From: Alkalibacterium sp.
GTDB taxonomy: Bacteria; Bacillota; Bacilli; Lactobacillales; Carnobacteriaceae_A
Direction: 5' to 3'
Length of the DNA: 64,000 nt
Assembly: GCA_020832185.1 (NCBI GenBank)
Contig: JAFIFE010000023.1
Location: forward strand, 185,301-249,300
The notes below the pieces were generated by a model. That model was not told the DNA's origin. It worked only from the letters and a program-made list of their open reading frames with translations, and made no database searches. Of the stretch, positions 9,054-17,902 are shown piece after piece; position 1 is the first letter of the stretch, and each line of letters begins with the position of its first letter. The translations under genes and the position numbers were made by a program.

Positions 9054-12000
9054 ATGAAGAAACAAGCATTTCCAGAAATGACGATTACTTCTTTAGCTAG
9101 TAACTACTCGACCTTTTTACAAGGAAAGGAAGTGTACAAAAACAGAGAAGTCAGCAATTTGAAAGTCGATACAAAAAATCATACTGTTCAGTTTTCAGTC
9201 GAAGACCGTCAATTAGAAACCGTCCATCTGCGTTTTTATCCTAATGGAGTCGCTAGAAAATACCATTGTACCTGTAAAGCCTTTGAAAAGAGTACGGGCG
9301 CGTGCAAACACGTTGTAGGTGCGATGTTTTATTTAAATGATTTGGATGCTGATGCTCTAACAGAAAAAAGTGAAGCTGCGACGTCAACCAAATTGCAGCC
9401 TATGTTTTCCTATAAAAAAAGTGAAAAAGCCATTAATGAATTGCTGCATTTATCCAAACAGGAAATAGCCAGACAGACTGACTCCTTGTACAAGCAGCCA
9501 GTTTATGTTGAGTATATTTTAAACGTAAGTGGGACTTCAGCGAATCCCTTATATGAGCTGTTTCTCAAAATAGGAAAAGATTATTTATATATTGTAAAAA
9601 ATACGTCTAAAGTTATCGATGATATGATCAATGGTGAACCTATTGAATTCGGTAAAAACTTTACATTTGATTCAAAAGACTATGCACTGATGGCAGAAGA
9701 CCGTTATGTATTCGAAAAACTTAAAAATATTCAGGACATTGTCTCTTCACTGATGCCGATCGGGTATGATAATCAGTTCTCCAATAGAGAAAGCTATACA
9801 GTCCCTGCTTTGTATATCAAAGAAGTCATACAACTTCTGGAAAAAACGATGGGCGCATTTGTGCGCTTCGGCAGACCTCCAAGACAGTTGACACAAGTTG
9901 ATCGAGGGGACACCTTGCGAGTGATGCAGGGGATAAAAGACCTGGGATTGGTTTTCTCTTTCGAAAAGAAAGACAATTTGTTCCATTTCTCATTATCAGA
10001 TACCTCAATCACAGTTGACGATTTCCATTTTCATACCAAAGGGAAGATGCTTGAGTATAAAAAAGTATTCTACCTGTTATCATCGCCTACGTTTGAACTG
10101 ATCAGGAGTATATTTGAAGGACTGAAAACCTCAGGATCGTACACCTTAGTGATGCGCAAGTCAGAGATCGAGACGTTCTTATCCGTAACCCTCTCTCAAT
10201 TGACAGAGGTAATCAAGGTGAACATGGATGATGCTGTCAAACAGCTAATTTATCAGGCGCCGTTCGAACCTCAGCTGTATATCGATACTGAGGGACAGTC
10301 ATTGCTGATCAGACCAGTATTTTCATATGGACAGACTACCCTTTATCCGCTGGAGGAACTTGAATCGGTTAAAGAAGAGAGTATTTTGATTCGGGAATGG
10401 AAAAAAGAGTCGGACAGTTTGAATCTTCTCTACACACACATTCCCTCCGTTGCGCGACAGCAGAACATGTGGCGATTAACAGAGACGGATACAATCAGTG
10501 CCTTCTTGTATGATGCGTTACCGGAACTTGCAGATTCTATGGAGATATTCCTTTCTCAGTCTGCGCGTAGACTGATCTACAGTCCGAAACGTCAGCCGCG
10601 TGTTACTATGGAACTCCGTGAATCATCTAATCTACTGGATATCAGTTTTGAAACAGAAGACATTCCGTCAAACGAACTTCAGGCTTTACTGAAGGAGCTG
10701 GAACGCAATCAGCCTTTCTATAAACTGTCCAGTGGTCAGCTGGTCAACCTGAAAGACCCGTCTTTCCAGGCGATGAAACGTGCTAAAGAGTCGCTGGACA
10801 TTGAAGACGATGAATTTGAGAGCGACATGACAGTATCTGTGTTCCAGGGGCTGTCTGCTTTAGATGAAGAAACGATCAGTAGAGGGAAACGATTCAAATC
10901 GCTTGTGGAGCAGCTGCTCAGTCCTGAAACGCTTGATTTCGAGTTGCCTAAGGGTCTGAAAGCCAACATGCGTCCCTATCAGGTTACAGGGTTTAAGTGG
11001 CTCAAAAGCTTAGATTATTATGGATTTGGCGGAGTTCTGGCTGATGATATGGGCCTAGGGAAAACCGTTCAGACCATTGCATTTCTTCAGTCGAAACTGG
11101 AAGAAAAAGATGGGCATTTCCTGATTATCTGTCCTTCAAGCGTGGTGTACAACTGGCAGCACGAATGGCTTAACTTTGCCCCGGATACTAAAACGATTAT
11201 TATTTCAGGAACGAAAGAAGAACGGGAAATCAAGAAACAAGAAGCGCTCGACAATAATATTCCGATCTGGATCACGAGTTACCCGTTAGTTCAGCGTGAC
11301 TCTGACTTGTATGAAGATGAAGTGTTCGAGTCTATTATATTGGATGAGTCTCAGACGGTTAAAAACAGTGCGGCTAAAACAACACAGTCAGTGAAACGGT
11401 TAAAGGCCGAGACTAAAATTGCGTTGTCAGGGACGCCTATAGAGAATCATTTGGGAGAGTTGTGGTCACTGTTCTCCATCATTCAACCTGGGTTGTTCAA
11501 GAATAGAAAAGCGTTCCAGGCAATGGACCAGGAACGTATTTCAGCTAAAATTAAACCGTTTATTCTCAGACGTCTCAAACGGGATGTGCTGCAGGATCTG
11601 CCTGAGAAAACAGAAACGACTGAGTATATCGAGTTATCAGATAACCAGAAACGACTGTATCAGACGCAGCACGCTGCAATTAAGCAGGAGATCAAAACAC
11701 TGATTGATACCGATGCGCTAAATGCCAACCGTATTAAAGTGCTGGCGGGTATGACGCGCTTAAGACAAATCTGCTGTGATCCAAGACTTGTGATGCCGCA
11801 CTTCGAAGGGTCTTCATCTAAGCTGGAACGCTTGATGGAATACCTTGAAGAAGCGCGTGCCAACGGGAAACGTGTGGTCTTGTTCTCACAATTTACGTCT
11901 ATGCTTAGACTGATACGCGAACGACTGGATGCTATAGATGTGGATTACCATTATCTGGATGGACAGACTAAAAACGAAGACCGTCTACACTTGACTACCC

Positions 12001-12329
12001 GCTTCAATACGGGTGAGAAAGATCTCTTCCTGATATCTCTGAAAGCTGGAGGGACAGGACTTAATCTGACAGGTGGAGACACAGTGATCCTGTACGACTC
12101 ATGGTGGAACCCCGCGATCGAAGATCAGGCTACGGATCGAGTTCACCGTTTTGGTCAGAAAAAATCGGTCCAGGTTATTCGCTTCATTACAACAGGGACG
12201 ATTGAAGAGCGCATCAATGATTTGCAGGAGAAGAAACGTGAACTGATCGATTCAGTTATTACTAAAGGAAACGAACAGTCCTTGAGCAGTCTTTCAACAG
12301 ATGAGGTCCTGGCTTTACTTGAAGATTAA
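9054..12329 (+). CDS. SWIM-domain SNF2/SWI2-family ATPase (YwqA-like)
   Basis: A 1091-aa protein. A SWIM zinc finger lies at about 60-95 with ligands Cys72, Cys74, Cys84 and His86. A long poorly conserved region typical of bacterial SNF2-associated domains follows (about 100-620). The helicase core starts near 640: Walker A DDMGLGKT with Lys670, Walker B as DESQ (764-767), motif III SGTPIENHLGELWSL, and the C-terminal RecA lobe with KAGGTGLNL and DRVHRFGQ. These motifs define a double-stranded DNA translocase of the SNF2 type, close in layout to Bacillus YwqA; in bacteria such proteins are linked to transcription recycling and DNA repair. It is monocistronic by position. Which DNA process it serves here is unknown. 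Confidence 0.85.
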   Translation: MKKQAFPEMTITSLASNYSTFLQGKEVYKNREVSNLKVDTKNHTVQFSVEDRQLETVHLRFYPNGVARKYHCTCKAFEKSTGACKHVVGAMFYLNDLDADALTEKSEAATSTKLQPMFSYKKSEKAINELLHLSKQEIARQTDSLYKQPVYVEYILNVSGTSANPLYELFLKIGKDYLYIVKNTSKVIDDMINGEPIEFGKNFTFDSKDYALMAEDRYVFEKLKNIQDIVSSLMPIGYDNQFSNRESYTVPALYIKEVIQLLEKTMGAFVRFGRPPRQLTQVDRGDTLRVMQGIKDLGLVFSFEKKDNLFHFSLSDTSITVDDFHFHTKGKMLEYKKVFYLLSSPTFELIRSIFEGLKTSGSYTLVMRKSEIETFLSVTLSQLTEVIKVNMDDAVKQLIYQAPFEPQLYIDTEGQSLLIRPVFSYGQTTLYPLEELESVKEESILIREWKKESDSLNLLYTHIPSVARQQNMWRLTETDTISAFLYDALPELADSMEIFLSQSARRLIYSPKRQPRVTMELRESSNLLDISFETEDIPSNELQALLKELERNQPFYKLSSGQLVNLKDPSFQAMKRAKESLDIEDDEFESDMTVSVFQGLSALDEETISRGKRFKSLVEQLLSPETLDFELPKGLKANMRPYQVTGFKWLKSLDYYGFGGVLADDMGLGKTVQTIAFLQSKLEEKDGHFLIICPSSVVYNWQHEWLNFAPDTKTIIISGTKEEREIKKQEALDNNIPIWITSYPLVQRDSDLYEDEVFESIILDESQTVKNSAAKTTQSVKRLKAETKIALSGTPIENHLGELWSLFSIIQPGLFKNRKAFQAMDQERISAKIKPFILRRLKRDVLQDLPEKTETTEYIELSDNQKRLYQTQHAAIKQEIKTLIDTDALNANRIKVLAGMTRLRQICCDPRLVMPHFEGSSSKLERLMEYLEEARANGKRVVLFSQFTSMLRLIRERLDAIDVDYHYLDGQTKNEDRLHLTTRFNTGEKDLFLISLKAGGTGLNLTGGDTVILYDSWWNPAIEDQATDRVHRFGQKKSVQVIRFITTGTIEERINDLQEKKRELIDSVITKGNEQSLSSLSTDEVLALLED

Positions 12330-12370
12330 ATTTAAGCCAGGCAGTATCTTTAAAGTTTGATGGCTATTGC

Positions 12371-12400
12371 TTGAAAACGGTTATTTCTTCCTCGTATACT
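12371..12400 (+). promoter_or_regulatory. SigA-type promoter of the cysteine-rich protein gene
   Basis: TTGAAA (12371-12376), an 18-nt spacer and TATACT (12395-12400) lie 35 nt before the GTG start. The spacer contains ACGGTTATTTCTTC, which also occurs in the promoter region before flgB. Confidence 0.6.
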
Positions 12401-12434
12401 TATCATAGAGATAAACAAATGAGGAGGAATGAAG

Positions 12435-12764
12435 GTGGATGCCAATTTAAGGAAAGTGATGGATGCAGCCTACGAATGTATGCAGGCGTGCAACAACTGT
12501 TTTGATTCATGTCTCAAAGAAGAAAACGTTGATATGATGAGAGAGTGCATTAGACTCGACAGGGAATGTGCTGACATCTGTCAAATGGTTCTATCATTCA
12601 GTGGAAGAGAAGGGTCGTTAAGAAACGATCTTCTGTCATTATGTGGAACGATTTGTCAAGCGTGTGGGAAAGAATGCGAGCAGCATTCGCATGATCACTG
12701 CCAGGAATGTGCCAAAGCCTGCTTCAGCTGTGCAGAAGCGTGCCGTGAGTACGTCAAATCATAA
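12435..12764 (+). CDS. Cysteine-rich four-helix-bundle copper-binding protein (DUF326/Csp type)
   Basis: A 109-aa cytoplasmic protein with about 16 cysteines arranged as CxxxC and CxxC pairs along four helices (for example CMQACNNCFDSC near the start and CQECAKACFSCAEAC near the end). This is the pattern of the DUF326 family, which includes Csp copper-storage proteins and Bacillus YhjQ. These bundles bind many Cu(I) ions inside the helix core. There is no signal peptide, so it should be a cytosolic store. The start is chosen as GTG 12435, 7 nt after GAGGAGG; an ATG at 12429 is too close to the site. No copper exporter or regulator is adjacent. Confidence 0.8.
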   Translation: MDANLRKVMDAAYECMQACNNCFDSCLKEENVDMMRECIRLDRECADICQMVLSFSGREGSLRNDLLSLCGTICQACGKECEQHSHDHCQECAKACFSCAEACREYVKS

Positions 12765-12787
12765 AGTCTAATTATACTGTATCTTAA

Positions 12788-12830
12788 GGGAGTTCAGCTC
12801 TAAACTCCCTGATGGTACGGTGTTTTTTTG
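12788..12830 (+). terminator. Terminator after the copper-binding protein gene
   Basis: GGGAGTT (12788-12794) pairs with AACTCCC (12803-12809). A run of seven T comes about 11 nt later rather than directly after the stem, so efficiency is uncertain. Confidence 0.5.
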
Positions 12831-12839
12831 TCAATCAAA

Positions 12840-13115
12840 TCTAGTGGCGTTAGAGTTACTCCTGTTTAGTCATTGTATTGAATTCAGCTAAAGAAACAGG
12901 GCTCACTTACATAATCTCTTTAGGTTAACGTTTCAGCAGAACAGGTGACTACTTATAAAGATCTTATAGGTTGCTAGGGGAAAGTTAGCTGCTTAAAATG
13001 AAGTGTTCTTCATTTTCTTGATTTTTTAAAAGACACCTCTTTATCTGTTTACCCTTTCTGCCTTTCGTTTCTTCTGAGAGTCATACAATGCTTCATTTTA
13101 AACATCCTTATCAAA
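12840..13115. other. Non-coding stretch before miaA with one hairpin
   Basis: No credible gene. The only clear structure is AAAATGAA (12995-13002) pairing with TTCATTTT (13009-13016) around a 6-nt loop, followed by a T-rich tract, which could act as a weak terminator or RNA end. GCTTCATTTTAAAC near 13090 is an inverted partial copy of one arm. Confidence 0.4.
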
Positions 13116-13117
13116 TA

Positions 13118-13126
13118 TGCTATACT
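13118..13126 (+). promoter_or_regulatory. Extended -10 promoter of miaA
   Basis: TGCTATACT gives an extended -10 with TATACT at 13121-13126, about 30 nt before the GTG start. TTTAAA at 13097-13102 is a possible weak -35 with an 18-nt spacer. Confidence 0.5.
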
Positions 13127-13155
13127 TAAGGGACTATAGGACCTGGAGGATTAAA

Positions 13156-14091
13156 GTGAAAGAAAAGATAATAGTAATTGTTGGACCTACTGCAGTCGGA
13201 AAGACAAAGTTAAGCATAGAGTTAGCAAAAGCCTTCAATGGCGAAATCATTAACGGGGATTCGATGCAGGTCTATAAAGGTCTGGATATTGGAACGGCGA
13301 AACTAACTAAAGAGGAAGCTGAAGGCATTCCACACTATCTATTAGACATCAGAGATCCGTCTGAGCCTTATACCGTTTCGGATTTTAAGAGAGATGCAGG
13401 CATAAAGATTAATGAAATAAGTGATAAGGGGAAGCTCCCTATTATAGTCGGAGGGACCGGACTTTACATTGAATCACTGCTGTTTGACATTAGTCATGGG
13501 GGCAAAGCAGAACCCAACCCTGTTTTTCGTCATGAAATGGAGGAACTGGCCAAACATAAAGGCAAGGATTATCTCCATGCATTGCTGAGAGAAAAAGATG
13601 ACAAAGCTGCAGAAGCGATTCATCCCAATAATGTTCGGCGAGTCATCAGAGCACTCGAAGTGATCCACGAAACCCAAGAGCCCTTCTCGAGTTATCAGAC
13701 TGAAAAAACAAAAGAGCCCATGTATGATGCCCTGGTCATTTGTCTGACAACGGAACGAGCGGTTTTATATGATCGAATCAATGAACGAGTCGATCGTATG
13801 ATGAAATCCGGTCTGCTGGAAGAAGCAGAAAGGGTAATGAAACACGTGTCTGAAGATGCGCAGAGTCTGAAAGGAATCGGGTATAAAGAATTCTTAGCTT
13901 ACTTTAAAGGCCAGGAATCACTTGAAGAAGCTGTTAATACAGTCAAGCAGCATTCAAGAAACTATGCCAAGCGTCAGCTGACCTGGTTTAGAAACCGTTT
14001 CGAGGTGGATATATGGACAGATCTGATCAGTGAGCCAAATCAAATCGATACTGTCAAAATGAACGTAAAAGACCATATAGGATGTGATTAA
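13156..14091 (+). CDS. miaA: tRNA dimethylallyltransferase
   Basis: A 311-aa enzyme that adds a dimethylallyl group from DMAPP to N6 of A37 in tRNAs reading codons that begin with U. The P-loop GPTAVGKT lies at residues 8-15, followed by the conserved NGDSMQVYKGLDIGTAK block, the DIRDP and GGTGLYI motifs and the late KGIGYKE segment. The start is GTG 13156, seven nt after CTGGAGG, which places the P-loop at the usual distance from the N-terminus; a longer frame upstream overlaps the -10 region. hflX follows with no gap. In Bacillus, hfq lies between miaA and hflX; here it is absent. Confidence 0.93.
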   Translation: MKEKIIVIVGPTAVGKTKLSIELAKAFNGEIINGDSMQVYKGLDIGTAKLTKEEAEGIPHYLLDIRDPSEPYTVSDFKRDAGIKINEISDKGKLPIIVGGTGLYIESLLFDISHGGKAEPNPVFRHEMEELAKHKGKDYLHALLREKDDKAAEAIHPNNVRRVIRALEVIHETQEPFSSYQTEKTKEPMYDALVICLTTERAVLYDRINERVDRMMKSGLLEEAERVMKHVSEDAQSLKGIGYKEFLAYFKGQESLEEAVNTVKQHSRNYAKRQLTWFRNRFEVDIWTDLISEPNQIDTVKMNVKDHIGCD

Positions 14092-15327
14092 ATGGAACAG
14101 GATCAAGGATATGAAAAAGTTATTATTGTAGGAATTGAAAAACAAAACGAGGAAGATGCTTTTCGCTATTCATTTGATGAGCTGGAGCAGCTTGTTGAAA
14201 ACGCCGGGGGAAAAGTGGTTGCACGTCTGTCTCAAAAAAGAGAACGAATCGATCACAAAACAGTCATAGGCAAAGGAAAAGTGACCGAACTGAAAAATCT
14301 GGCAGAGGAACTGGGTGCTCAGACCATTGTATTTAACCAGGAACTGTCACCCAGTCATGTCAGAAATATTCAGGAACTGATCGATGCAAAAGTCATTGAC
14401 CGTATTCAGGTGATTTTAGATATTTTTGCGTTGAGAGCTCAAAGTAAAGAAGGGACACTCCAAGTGCAGCTGGCACAATTGTCGTATATTCTTCCGCGTC
14501 TGGCAGGTCAGGGTGAGAACATGTCCAGACTGGGTGCTGGAATTGGTACACGCGGTCCAGGAGAGACCAAGCTGGAAACAGACCGTCGTCATATCCAGCG
14601 TCAGATGACTGAAATTAGAAAAGAACTCAAAAAGATCGCTGCTCACCGTGAACGTAGCCGTGAACAGCGGAAAAACAGCAATGTGTTTCAAATTGGGCTG
14701 ATTGGCTATACAAATGCGGGGAAATCGACGTTGCTCAATAAACTGACTGACGCCGAGACCTATGAAAAAGACCAGCTTTTTGCTACTCTCGACCCGTTGA
14801 CTCGCAAGAGTGAGCTCCCGTCAGGTATGCAAGTGACTCTGACTGATACGGTTGGGTTTATTCAAGATTTGCCTACACAGCTTATCGAGGCGTTCAAATC
14901 GACGCTTGAAGAATCCAAACATGTGGATATGCTTTTACATGTGGTTGATGCATCTAACGAAAACATCAAGGCACATGAAGAAACAGTTATAGAACTGATG
15001 GAAGAGTTGGGGATGAATCTTATTCCTACACTGACTGTCTATAATAAAAAAGATTTAATGGACGAACCGATCCGCTCGGCTCTTTACCCTAACTGTACGA
15101 TATCTGCGCGTAAAGATGCTGATATTCAGATTTTGAGAGAAGCCATCGAGAAAGAAATGAAGAAACAGATGGTGCCCTATCAGTTGAGTATTCCGGTAGA
15201 ACGTGGGGACTGGCTCGTTGAGTTGAGACAATTCACCCTGCTGGAACGTCAGTTGTTTGATGAAGAAAATCAGGTCTATGCAGTTGAAGGCTATGCCAAA
15301 AAAGGGTCAACATTGGTTCAAGAGTAA
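14092..15327 (+). CDS. hflX: GTPase HflX, ribosome-associated
   Basis: A 411-aa GTPase. The N-terminal HflX domain (about 1-195) ends in the conserved glycine-rich RLGAGIGTRGPGETKLE helix region. The G domain carries G1 GYTNAGKST, G3 DTVGF and G4 NKKD, and a short C-terminal extension follows. The family binds the large ribosomal subunit and splits stalled or hibernating 70S ribosomes, notably after heat stress. The ATG directly follows the miaA stop codon, with AGGATG inside miaA as the probable ribosome binding site, so translation is coupled. A strong terminator ends the operon. Confidence 0.93.
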   Translation: MEQDQGYEKVIIVGIEKQNEEDAFRYSFDELEQLVENAGGKVVARLSQKRERIDHKTVIGKGKVTELKNLAEELGAQTIVFNQELSPSHVRNIQELIDAKVIDRIQVILDIFALRAQSKEGTLQVQLAQLSYILPRLAGQGENMSRLGAGIGTRGPGETKLETDRRHIQRQMTEIRKELKKIAAHRERSREQRKNSNVFQIGLIGYTNAGKSTLLNKLTDAETYEKDQLFATLDPLTRKSELPSGMQVTLTDTVGFIQDLPTQLIEAFKSTLEESKHVDMLLHVVDASNENIKAHEETVIELMEELGMNLIPTLTVYNKKDLMDEPIRSALYPNCTISARKDADIQILREAIEKEMKKQMVPYQLSIPVERGDWLVELRQFTLLERQLFDEENQVYAVEGYAKKGSTLVQE

Positions 15328-15420
15328 ACATAACTAGTGCGTTAAGCAATGGTTAGTCACGTTAGAATGAGTTTAAGGTGATTGTCACTTTAAAGTCACA
15401 ATTTGTATATAGTTACACAA

Positions 15421-15466
15421 AGACGTTCGTTAAGCTGTTTATGGCTTAGTAACGTCTTTTTTTTTA
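15421..15466 (+). terminator. Terminator of the miaA-hflX operon
   Basis: AGACGTT (15421-15427) and TAAGC (15431-15435) pair with GCTTA (15444-15448) and AACGTCT (15451-15457). A run of nine or more T follows. Confidence 0.9.
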
Positions 15467-15506
15467 TTCATAAGCGCTTTTCAATCACAATTTGTTAAAT
15501 ATGTAC

Positions 15507-15532
15507 TTAAATATTTTTAGTCTTTTCCGATT
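15507..15532 (+). promoter_or_regulatory. Sigma-28 (FliA) promoter of the first chemoreceptor
   Basis: TTAA (15507-15510), a 16-nt spacer and CCGATT (15527-15532) match the other five sigma-28-type promoters in this window except for a final T instead of A. It sits about 36 nt before the chosen GTG start. Confidence 0.75.
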
Positions 15533-15568
15533 ATGATAAGGATTGCACATAATGAAAGAGGGATTACA

Positions 15569-17641
15569 GTGAAAAAATTCAGCAAGCGGAAGAAAGACAA
15601 GCAACCGAAGAAAAAATCGATTCGTACGCGTTTTATCCTTATGTTCACGAGTCTAGTATTTATACCTATCATCATTGTCTCTCTGGTTCTTTATATACGT
15701 ATGGACCAGGCAGTCACTCGGCGTGTCCTGAGAGAACAGCAGGAGGCGACAAGTCGAATCGTCAATTTGATGGAAGAGGCTTCAGATGAAGCGGGTAACA
15801 GCATCAATGCTTTGACCGCACTCGAGGAGATAGGCCAAGTGTCCAGTTTAGAAGAGACGGCACAACTGGATCAGCTACTCGAGATCGTTCAATCCGCCTC
15901 TCAATACATAAGTGATGTGTTTCTTTTCATACCTGGAGAAACGTCGCTAGGAACAATAGAAGAAGGGAGGCTGGAATCGGTATCCAGTCAATGGATGGAT
16001 GGAGCATTAGAAGCAGACGGAGAGATTTTCTTTTCAGAACCTTATGCCGATGTTGTTTCGGGAGCGACGACTATGGCAGCTGCTGTAGTGGTTGAACAGG
16101 AAGACGGACAAACCAGTTTCTTAGGGGTTCAGATCGATATGGAAAGTATTGCTACGATAATAGATGAAAGTCAGATTGGTGAGACAGGCTATCCCTTTGT
16201 CATAACTGAGACGGGGTATTGGCAGTTCACGCGTGACACGTCACTGGCAGGCATTAACGTGAGTGATCAGGACATATTCCTTGAGGCCTCAGAGAATCAA
16301 GGGCAAATTTACAACGACTTTAATGAACGGACATTTCCTATTTATTATGAACGGGTCCCTGAAATGAATCTGATCGTTTATGGAGCAGTGACCTCGGATG
16401 AAATGGCCACAGAAAGAAACACCTTTATAAGAAGCACGTCACGTGTCCTACTCGCTAGTATGGCTGGCGCCGTCGCTTTATCTGCTCTTGTAGCCAACTA
16501 CTTCGTCTCAATCACTCGCCTTTTAAGAGGTGCGCTGATGGGGATTCAGGAGGGCGATCTGAAGATGCGGATCACCTCATTCAAGAAGCAAAAAAAGAGA
16601 TCCAGCAGCAAAAGTAGATTTCACAAGAAGCCTAAACAAAGTGAAATAAAGGAGCATGGGCATGAACTTCACCAGATTGGATGGAGTTTTAATAAAGCTG
16701 TATCAGAGTTTCAGGCTGTCGTTAAAGACATTCAAGAACGAGCTAAGTCTGTAGATGAATTAGCCAATGATCTGTCGGAAATAACTGAACAGACTAAACA
16801 TGCGACTGAGGAGGTATCTGAAACCATTCAGACTATAGCCCATGCAAGTGGCATTCAGACGCAAGACACTCAGGAAACTGTCAAAATGATGGAAGAATTA
16901 TCGGGCAATGTAAGTCTGATTTCATCTAATATGCAGGAAGTCGGGATGCATGCTGATGAAACAGTGCTGGCTTTAGGTGACAATGACCGTCATATGACCT
17001 TGGTCAATGATACCTGGAATCAGACGGTCAGTTCCTTTAACCATTTAAAAGGGGACATAAGTAATGTTGATGCGAAAGTTCAGGACGTGGAGAAGATTTT
17101 GAAAGCGATTCAGGACATTTCTGAGCAGACCAATCTTCTAGCGTTGAATGCATCAATAGAAGCCGCGCGTGCAGGCGAAGCAGGACGGGGATTTTCTGTT
17201 GTTGCAGAAGAGATAAGAAAATTAGCAGAGCAGAGTCTTGCGTCATCTGAAATGATCACGAGCATCATTCGAGTGATTCAAAAAGACTCTAAAGGAATGG
17301 TTACGACCCTTGATCAGGTCTTAAAGGACAGCTTCAGGCAGACCGACTCATTAAAAGGAGTCACTAAGACTAACGAAGCGATTTCTCTGAAAATTCAGGA
17401 GCTGGCTAAACATATATTTAGTTCACTCCAATTAGCTGCAACTGTAGAAGAAGAAAAAGAGCAGGTCATTAAAGCCTTGGACAGTATTGAAGCCTCCGCT
17501 GAAGAGAATGCTTCAGGTACTGAGCAAGTGTCGGCAAATGCTGAAGAAATTCTAGCTTCCATGGAAGAATTCTCATCCTCAATAGAACAGCTGAAACAAC
17601 TGGCCAGTGAACTGAGAAGGTCAACCAATCAATTTTCCTGA
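15569..17641 (+). CDS. Methyl-accepting chemotaxis protein, Cache-type sensor
   Basis: A 690-aa receptor. A strongly basic N-tail is followed by TM1 (about 22-43), an extracellular sensing region of about 240 residues resembling a double Cache domain, TM2 (about 290-312), a HAMP-like region and a long cytoplasmic signalling coiled coil. The tip carries [20 protein letters not shown] and [13 protein letters not shown], the CheA/CheW contact region. The HAMP region is interrupted by about 30 Lys/Ser-rich residues (about 334-364). The start is GTG 15569 after GAGGG; the ATG at 15533 lies right next to the -10 box and cannot be in the mRNA leader. The ligand is unknown. It is monocistronic, with its own promoter and terminator. 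Confidence 0.88.
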   Translation: MKKFSKRKKDKQPKKKSIRTRFILMFTSLVFIPIIIVSLVLYIRMDQAVTRRVLREQQEATSRIVNLMEEASDEAGNSINALTALEEIGQVSSLEETAQLDQLLEIVQSASQYISDVFLFIPGETSLGTIEEGRLESVSSQWMDGALEADGEIFFSEPYADVVSGATTMAAAVVVEQEDGQTSFLGVQIDMESIATIIDESQIGETGYPFVITETGYWQFTRDTSLAGINVSDQDIFLEASENQGQIYNDFNERTFPIYYERVPEMNLIVYGAVTSDEMATERNTFIRSTSRVLLASMAGAVALSALVANYFVSITRLLRGALMGIQEGDLKMRITSFKKQKKRSSSKSRFHKKPKQSEIKEHGHELHQIGWSFNKAVSEFQAVVKDIQERAKSVDELANDLSEITEQTKHATEEVSETIQTIAHASGIQTQDTQETVKMMEELSGNVSLISSNMQEVGMHADETVLALGDNDRHMTLVNDTWNQTVSSFNHLKGDISNVDAKVQDVEKILKAIQDISEQTNLLALNASIEAARAGEAGRGFSVVAEEIRKLAEQSLASSEMITSIIRVIQKDSKGMVTTLDQVLKDSFRQTDSLKGVTKTNEAISLKIQELAKHIFSSLQLAATVEEEKEQVIKALDSIEASAEENASGTEQVSANAEEILASMEEFSSSIEQLKQLASELRRSTNQFS

Positions 17642-17656
17642 TACAGTGTAAGGGTC

Positions 17657-17705
17657 AAAGGCTTCATGGGTGCTCTTGACAAGCACTCATGAGGCTTTTA
17701 CTTTT
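17657..17705 (+). terminator. Terminator after the first chemoreceptor
   Basis: 17657-17674 pairs with 17682-17699 (core GTGCT/AGCAC and TCATG/CATGA with a few mismatches or wobbles) around a 7-nt loop, followed by TTTTACTTTTTC. Confidence 0.75.
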
Positions 17706-17824
17706 TCTAAGCAATAGTTTAAAAGGGAAAGGATCTGTAAACTCTTTGGCACCAAAAAGGGATTAGGAAAGTTAATCATAATTGTGACAAAAATAAGAAC
17801 AATGACTTACATCACGTTAAAGCA

Positions 17825-17850
17825 TAAACATTTCACAAAGATAACCGATA
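17825..17850 (+). promoter_or_regulatory. Sigma-28 promoter heading the chemotaxis operon
   Basis: TAAA (17825-17828), a 16-nt spacer and CCGATA (17845-17850) lie 53 nt before the second chemoreceptor. No terminator is seen between this receptor and fliY, so the promoter could serve the whole eleven-gene run. Confidence 0.85.
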
Positions 17851-17902
17851 ATGAGTAAAGACATACATAAATTATAAGAAGAATAGATAAAGGAGAGTTC
17901 AA

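Noticed and set aside
13117..13155. Upstream ATG as the start of miaA
   Set aside because: It overlaps the extended -10 promoter and has no ribosome binding site; the GTG at 13156 has both correct spacing and a family-like N-terminus.
15533..15568. Upstream ATG as the start of the first chemoreceptor
   Set aside because: It directly adjoins the sigma-28 -10 box, so it would lie at or before the transcription start.
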